A program made the translations under genes and the position numbers. This document shows, piece by piece, positions 58,805-64,000 of a stretch of DNA of 64,000 bases. The notes beneath the pieces were generated by a model. The model worked only from the letters and a program-made list of their open reading frames with translations. It did not search any database and had not been told where the DNA came from. Numbering within the stretch: the stretch's first letter is position 1; each line of letters starts with the position of its first letter. Source of the stretch: Hyaloscypha bicolor E (taxonomy: Eukaryota > Ascomycota > Leotiomycetes > Helotiales > Hyaloscyphaceae); the NCBI RefSeq assembly GCF_002865645.1, contig NW_020194541.1, positions 909,181 through 973,180 on the forward strand, read 5' to 3'.

Positions 58805-60886
58805 CGAAGACAACGGCATAAAGTATCGGGAATACAGGGCATTATTTTATGAAGGCCACTAAATACCCTGTAAGGTCTTACTTTAATCTCCCTATAGCTA
58901 GTCCTAGTCCCCTGTAAGCCCCTATAAGCTTACTAAAAGTGCCCTGAAGGCTTAATATGGGCTTATATAGCTTGACAGGTACTAAACGCCCCCAAACGCC
59001 CATAAATATAGGCGAGTTCACTAATTAGTAGCGAGTAAAGGGGGGTGTAATTAGCCCTAATATATATCTCTCCATATATACTTCGTTCTGAATTCTAATT
59101 CTAATTAATTAGAAAAACACTTGATATCTTTCGCTTTACTTTAGCTATTATTATAGCTACTTTTAGAGGTTTATTTGATTTTTCTGATTTATTAGATAGC
59201 TAATTAGAGCTCTCCTCTTCTCCTAATTCCTTAGATAACGAATACTCTAATAAGTATACTAAAGATAAAGAGAATATAGAGTATAATTTACTATTAGATT
59301 CGGATAATTCAAATAATAATTTAGCTAAACTAGCCCTTCTATTACCCGCTTTATTAACTACTTTTATACTTGCTACTCTTGGGCCTAAAGAGTATTTTAC
59401 TAGTACTAGAATTAAGGCTATTTTCATACTTAAGGATAAGAAGTCTTTGAAATAAATTAGAGAAGCTATAAAAGTATCCAGATTAGCTATTTATTAACTT
59501 ATAGCTATAGCTAGGGAATAAGAATATGCCTTTAGAAATCTCGTATATATTTAATATACCAAGATCTGATTAATCTATAATTTCTTTTAAGGTAATTAAG
59601 TATATTTTGAAAATTATTCTCTAAAATTCTATTATAAGAAGCTTGTTTTATATTATAATTACAAAAGAGATAAAGAAAAGGGATTATAAGGTTATACCCA
59701 GAATTATATAAAAGGTTCTTACTTATATAGGCTACTTTTAGTATAAACTAATAGTTAAGCCTGGCTTAAATACCCTTAGTAAAGAGGAAAAATTAGCCTA
59801 ATACTTGAAATAAGAATATTAGATATTTAATAATTAGAAAAATATAATTTTTATAAATAAGACTACTATTTAATTAGGAGATATAAGAAGAAAGAGACAT
59901 ATATAGAGATTACCTAAAGAAGCATATAATAAGTATTATATATAAAGAAAATAGAAAGAATTTTCTGAGTTTATATTTTAGGAGTCTTTTTCTTATAATA
60001 AAAAAGGGCCTTATTATATATAGGAAAAGAAGACTCTATAAGAGAAAAGAAATTATAAAGCTAATTTTAATACGGGAAACTTATTAATTAAAAAGGCTAA
60101 TAAATAGAAATGAGAAAAAAAGTAAAGAAAATAGCTAAGGGAATAGAAGAAGGCTTATAGAAAGGCCTCTAGAGAAATATAAAAGATATAGAAATATAAT
60201 AAGAAGACTAGTACTTATATTATAAAGAATAGACGAAAAGGAATTAATTAGTATTAATACTAGAAAAAGATCTTAATTAAGAAGCTCTTACTATTTATAA
60301 GAAAATACTAAAAGAATAGCCCTAATACTCTTATATAAGAGAATAATATAGGATCTTATAAATTATATTACTAGGGAGAGATTTATAATTTATAGAAAAT
60401 TATGAAAATACTTTGGCCAGGAAACTTACCTGATCTTAATATAATTAAGAAAGCCTGGTTCTGGATAAAAAAGGAAACTACTAAGCGGGGACCTACTAGT
60501 AATAGGAAGAAGCTAAGAATGAGGTGAGAGAAATACTGGGAAAATCTTTCCTAGAGCAAGATTTAAGAGTGAATTATAGTAATTCCTGATTACGTAAAGG
60601 AGATAATATATTTGGAAGGGGGAAATGAGTATAAAGAAGGGAGAAAGAACGGTTAAGAGAAGGTAGCTATATATTAGATAGTTATTTAGATAGACAAAAT
60701 CGAACTAATTAAAAAATAATCGAAATTAGAGGTTTAGCGAGGTAAGCCACATTTCAGGGGACCCTTATAGGGCTTACAGGGGACTAGGACTAGCTATAGG
60801 GAGATTAAAGTAAGACCTTACAGGGTATTTAGTGGCCTTCATAAAATAATGCCCTGTATTCCCGATACTTTATGCCGTTGTCTTCG
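58805..60886 (+). mobile_element. Tc1/mariner-type DNA transposon, 2082 bp, transposase decayed
   Basis: Identical inverted repeats of 117 bp (58805..58921 and 60770..60886) start CGAAGACAACGGCATAAAG, and TA flanks both ends. Length, long TIRs and TA duplication are those of fungal Tc1/mariner/pogo elements. The interior is very AT-rich, yet one plus frame near 60411 still reads LWPGNLPDLNIIKKAWFWIK. This is the Tc1-family W-P-x-N-S-P-D-L-N-P-I-E motif with its glutamate position changed to lysine. It continues for about 20 residues and onwards to GGNEYKEGRKNG with stops where Gln or Trp codons would be expected. The element cannot code for an active transposase. Confidence 0.9.
59460..60660 (+). 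pseudogene. RIP-decayed Tc1-like transposase
   Basis: Translation of the plus strand gives blocks of transposase-like sequence broken by many TAA, TAG and TGA codons, most explicable as C-to-T changes of CAA, CAG or CGA. An N-terminal DNA-binding-like block lies near 59460-59570 and the DDE-domain end near 60411-60640. No start or complete domain remains. Confidence 0.7.
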
Positions 60887-61792
60887 TAGTTCGTTGAGGT
60901 TCAAGTCACTAATTAGAGAAAGCCACTACGAAGGGAGCGGTGGCACCTGGAATGTATCTCCAAGCCTTCTAGTATAGGTGCACGACTCATCTATGTAGGG
61001 GAAGTAATTATATAATATCTCTCTTTGTTCGGGGGCTGTTCCTCGGTCTCTCCTAATGCCCGCTTGGCTGCCAGTGGAACGAACGTACTGCTATTAGCAA
61101 TAACCGTTGCCTCGACTCTCTTCAAAATGACCTGACATCACACAAGGCCTCTCGGAGCCCGCTATCATTAGGAATTAGTGAGGCGGCAGAGGTGTTTCTG
61201 GTGTCTTTATTTGGGGTTGGTGGCTCTCCCCGCCCTTTGGCTATTGTCCTGTCGCCCTCTATAGGCGTGGACATGATGCGACGACTGCCGAATGCCGCAC
61301 ACTTGAGTGCTCCGTCCCACTCTGGATTTGAACTTCGAATAGTTTTTGTCAGAGTCCCGTTGTTCGACAGTCCTAGTTGGCGTTGTGGGCAAGGAGGGCG
61401 ATTTGCAAGGCGAAAAGCAAAGTTGGGATGTCCGGCTGTTCAACTGTGCTGTTGACGTGACCTCTGAATCTCTGATTGGTAAGTGTAACAAAGCGCTCAA
61501 GCCACGAATATGCAGTTGATCAGGGAATCGAGCCAATGCCACCGCATCTTAAAACTCGATGATTGCTTCTTTGCAATTGTCTCCTTTAGAAGGAAGGAAC
61601 AATGCATTCAAACTTCTGAAAGAAAAGAAGCTCGGCTAGATAGAATCCAGAACAATCGATAAATAATAATTTATTAGAGCTATAAGATACCGATCGCATA
61701 ATGTCTCTCAGCGCTCTAATTATTCAACCTCAAAAAGTCCTACACATCTGAATTTGAAGTATTTCCCAAGGGAAATCTTGATTCCTCACAAA
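60887..61792. other. Intergenic
   Basis: No supportable gene. Short frames on both strands at 61192-61542 overlap and show no domain. Confidence 0.4.
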
Positions 61793-62401
61793 ATGCAGAA
61801 CTCAAGACGAACTTCTGGTGAGCTGAACAGTAAGGACGAGGAGCTTTGGAATGCCTGGCTTTCTTCGAATGTTCGAGCGCGAGATACCAATTCTCTGTTG
61901 GCAGACGGCTGTTCGCGAGAAGGGGCCAGCACACAGGCGGATTTCGACTTCAGAGTTAACACTCAAAGATTGGGAGAGCGACAAACTTCCCCAGAAGACG
62001 AGATAGAAATGTTCGAGCTCAATAACTATGAGATGAAGCTCTGGAGCTTGTGGAGCACATCTAACACTCGAACAAACCACATCACATTCTTGATAATCAT
62101 CGGATTCTCTCCTGAAGTTGCCATCGGACAAGCGAATCCCGGCTTCAAAGCTCACTATTCCGGATTTGGCGATGCTCCACAAGACGAGATTGTAGCCTTA
62201 GAGCGACACAGCTGTGAAAAAATGCTCAAGAGTACATGGAAGTCCTCGAAAGTTCGTGAAAAGCACATCAAATACCTTCTAGCTAACAAGTTTACCGCCG
62301 GCGGAGCTATTAGACAGGCCGATATCGATTTTGACGACCATGTTCAGGTGCTAGTCAAGATAGACATTTCACCCGAGGCCAAAATCGGGGTCTTTGAATA
62401 A
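61793..62401 (+). CDS. Protein of three ~60-residue repeats, unknown
   Basis: 202 residues from the ATG at 61793. Three diverged repeats fill it: residues 15-75, 78-137 and 140-202. Each has the outline L-W-x-x-W-x-S-S-N-x-R, then a helix with LL and a small loop G-x-S-x-E-x-A-x-x-Q-A-D-x-D-F, and ends (S)PEDEIxxFE. The reading frame continues open for 67 codons after the TAA at 62399. It encodes LWRHLCDQAGLDPEDAIGEF, which resembles part of a fourth repeat, so the stop may be a recent nonsense change and the original protein longer (to 62605). No family recognised. It lies between a decayed transposon and gene-poor DNA. Confidence 0.55.
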   Translation: MQNSRRTSGELNSKDEELWNAWLSSNVRARDTNSLLADGCSREGASTQADFDFRVNTQRLGERQTSPEDEIEMFELNNYEMKLWSLWSTSNTRTNHITFLIIIGFSPEVAIGQANPGFKAHYSGFGDAPQDEIVALERHSCEKMLKSTWKSSKVREKHIKYLLANKFTAGGAIRQADIDFDDHVQVLVKIDISPEAKIGVFE

Positions 62402-62605
62402 TACTTCGACTCGAATTTTGGCGCCTCTGCTGGAGGCTACGAACTAGAGAAATCCAATGCTATCAACGCAAGAAAGCGGGACAACCTCTGGAGACATCTG
62501 TGCGACCAGGCTGGATTAGACCCCGAAGATGCCATTGGAGAATTCGACGAACAACCAACTCCAAGGACGAGCTGCGCGCTGTTGTGGCTTTCCTGTCTGA
62601 CTTAA

Positions 62606-63697
62606 AAAATTGGGTTAAAGTAACTAGAGTGCCTGATAATGTGGTGGGGCTGCTATGCAAGGCTTCTAGGCATGCGTGGGTCTCCTAAAAGTAGCCCGAC
62701 TTTATAAGATCATTGCTTCCCTTTGTCTTCTGACTCGAATTAAAGAAAGTTCTTTTTAGAATAACAAACAAGTGAAACAAAAGCCTTCTAAGTAGTGATG
62801 AGAACTATTACTATAACTTTGTAGTTGCGCATATGCGATATAATTACAACTCGAGTGCGTTAATTAAGGGGGCATTTATTTCGCGATCTAGTAAGCGAGG
62901 TGCTAAGGCGTTAATGTCAGCAAAAGTGAAGAAGCTAAGCGAGGCCAAAATAAACTTGGAAGCCACCAAAAAAAATAAAAATAAAAATAAAAACTCCCAA
63001 GAGCATTTCACGTCAACTGGAGGCAGTGCAATACCAGTGACACTACTTTGCTATAGTGGTAAGCTAGTCATTCTCCTCATCTAGCCCGGACACTCCACCA
63101 CGACACGTCGCATATATTCACCAAACTTTACGGAGTGGCTCTGGCAAGATTCATACCGGAGTGTAGCATCGTCGGAGAACAACCTAACTTACAACCCCCG
63201 AGTACCCACGAATTTGGCCGAAGAGTTCTTCATTGAATATATGACCCTCAAAACTCCCGACGCATGCCGATATCTCGCCGCTCATGTGGCCGCTCGCAGC
63301 GCAATTCACTTTTGCTTCAAACTCTTTATACACAGCACGCGAATATATAGAGAACTATTGTTAAAAATCCTCCAACCATTTCTGTGATATATATTTAAAC
63401 AGCACGGCACATGTAACAGTAGCTGTGCGCCAACCGCATCCGCGAGACTTTACACAAGGTGCCTCGGAACTCTCTTGAAGCGATCCAACCAGACAACGAC
63501 TCCATTATTAGTCTCTAGCCATGGCCCTTCCTCCTTTGCTCTACTACCCGGCGTATGAATTTTCTACTGGAACATTGAACTTCATTGTGTTTTGGTCACA
63601 GGGACAATGTGGAACTGCTGTGGGCATACGCAGAAAAGATCTTCCTGTGAGGTGGACAATACCCGAAGGAGCGAAGAAAGCAGCCAGACATAACATA
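62606..63697. other. Gene-poor, partly AT-rich
   Basis: No supportable gene. An AAAAATAAAAATAAAAATAA run lies near 62968. The plus-strand frame at 63521 overlaps the end of the next gene and shows no domain. Confidence 0.45.
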
Positions 63698-64000
63698 TCA
63701 AATATCTTGCCCGAAGGCGCTCACCCTCGCCCTCTCCTCCTTTAACTCCCTCCCCCTCTCTAACCAATCCCCATCCAACGAGCCCCCAACTGCCTCCTTC
63801 CCCTCCACCTCCTCTCTCCTCTTCACAACCCTTTTGTACAACGGCGCGAGATTCTCTCTCATCTTCGATCGCTTCCGGACTTGCTTTAGATGGTAAGTGC
63901 CCTATCCGACCAACAAACGGGATTGTAAGACTGACCCATGCCCGGGTTCTCCGCCATCCACTTCTCCTCCTCCTTCTTCTTCGCCTTGCTCTCCTCTTTC
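63698..64000 (-). CDS. Highly charged protein, C-terminal part (5' beyond window)
   Basis: Two exons: 63936..>64000 and 63698..63879, joined across a 56-bp intron (GTCAGT donor, CAAG acceptor) that keeps the frame. The visible 82 or so residues run from a lysine/glutamate helix (KAKKKEEEKWMAENPGM) through VRKRSKMRENLAPLYKRVVK and REEVEGKEAVGGSLDGDWLE to a stop after AFGQDI. It reads as a coiled-coil or nucleic-acid-associated protein. The family cannot be told without the upstream part. Confidence 0.5.

Noticed and set aside
59200..59427. 75-codon minus-strand frame in the Tc1-like element
   Set aside because: Low-complexity frame in mutated AT-rich DNA, opposite to the recognisable transposase strand.
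63521..63745. 74-codon plus-strand frame
   Set aside because: Overlaps the 3' exon of the minus-strand gene and shows no domain.

Overview
The window reads as nuclear DNA of a filamentous ascomycete (Pezizomycotina). Genes carry several 45-120 bp introns with GT..AG ends and CTAAC-like branch sites. They are close homologues of mould proteins (Psf2, Nup170, 3-ketoacyl-CoA reductase, Erg28, GalT, HAUS6). Gene blocks alternate with very AT-rich, gene-free islands full of broken repeats, the pattern left by repeat-induced point mutation (RIP). A leotiomycete would fit, but the exact taxon cannot be fixed from the sequence alone.

Layout. 0-9.6 kb: the 5' part of a membrane protein gene (minus strand, running off the left edge), an AT-rich island, about 4 kb of gene-free DNA with degenerate repeats, then psf2 of the replicative GINS complex. 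10-11.8 kb: an MFS anion/organic-acid transporter of the Dal5 type. 13-24 kb, an accessory zone: a frameshifted HET (heterokaryon incompatibility) gene, then a dense nest of non-autonomous transposons (a 583-bp TIR element, a 114-bp hairpin, a hAT-like element, an LTR with matching 5-bp flanks), a C2H2 zinc-finger gene and a gene for an OTT_1508-like deaminase. 24-33 kb: gene-poor, with a clean hAT-type MITE (perfect 8-bp target duplication), a 12-exon LaeA-like methyltransferase and a decayed ORF. 33-52.5 kb, a dense core: nup170, 3-ketoacyl-CoA reductase and erg28 head to head over a 247-bp shared promoter, gal7, a membrane protein, a peroxisomal enoyl-CoA hydratase, a GFA-type enzyme, HAUS6 and a small basic protein. 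55-58 kb: a Zn2Cys6 protein tail to tail with a protein related to the C-terminal region of fungal sterol-glucosyltransferase-like proteins. 58.8-60.9 kb: a complete Tc1/mariner-type element with 117-bp identical inverted repeats around a transposase full of stop codons. 61.8 kb: a protein made of three ~60-residue repeats. The right edge holds the 3' end of a gene for a charged protein.

No metabolic cluster is visible. The functional links are housekeeping: ER lipid synthesis (3-ketoacyl-CoA reductase with Erg28), chromosome replication and segregation (Psf2, HAUS6), nuclear pore (Nup170), and peroxisomal acyl-CoA metabolism. Accessory genes of possible defence or self/non-self interest (HET, deaminase, repeat protein) lie in or beside the transposon-rich islands. 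Exon coordinates below were worked out by hand from splice motifs and reading-frame continuity.
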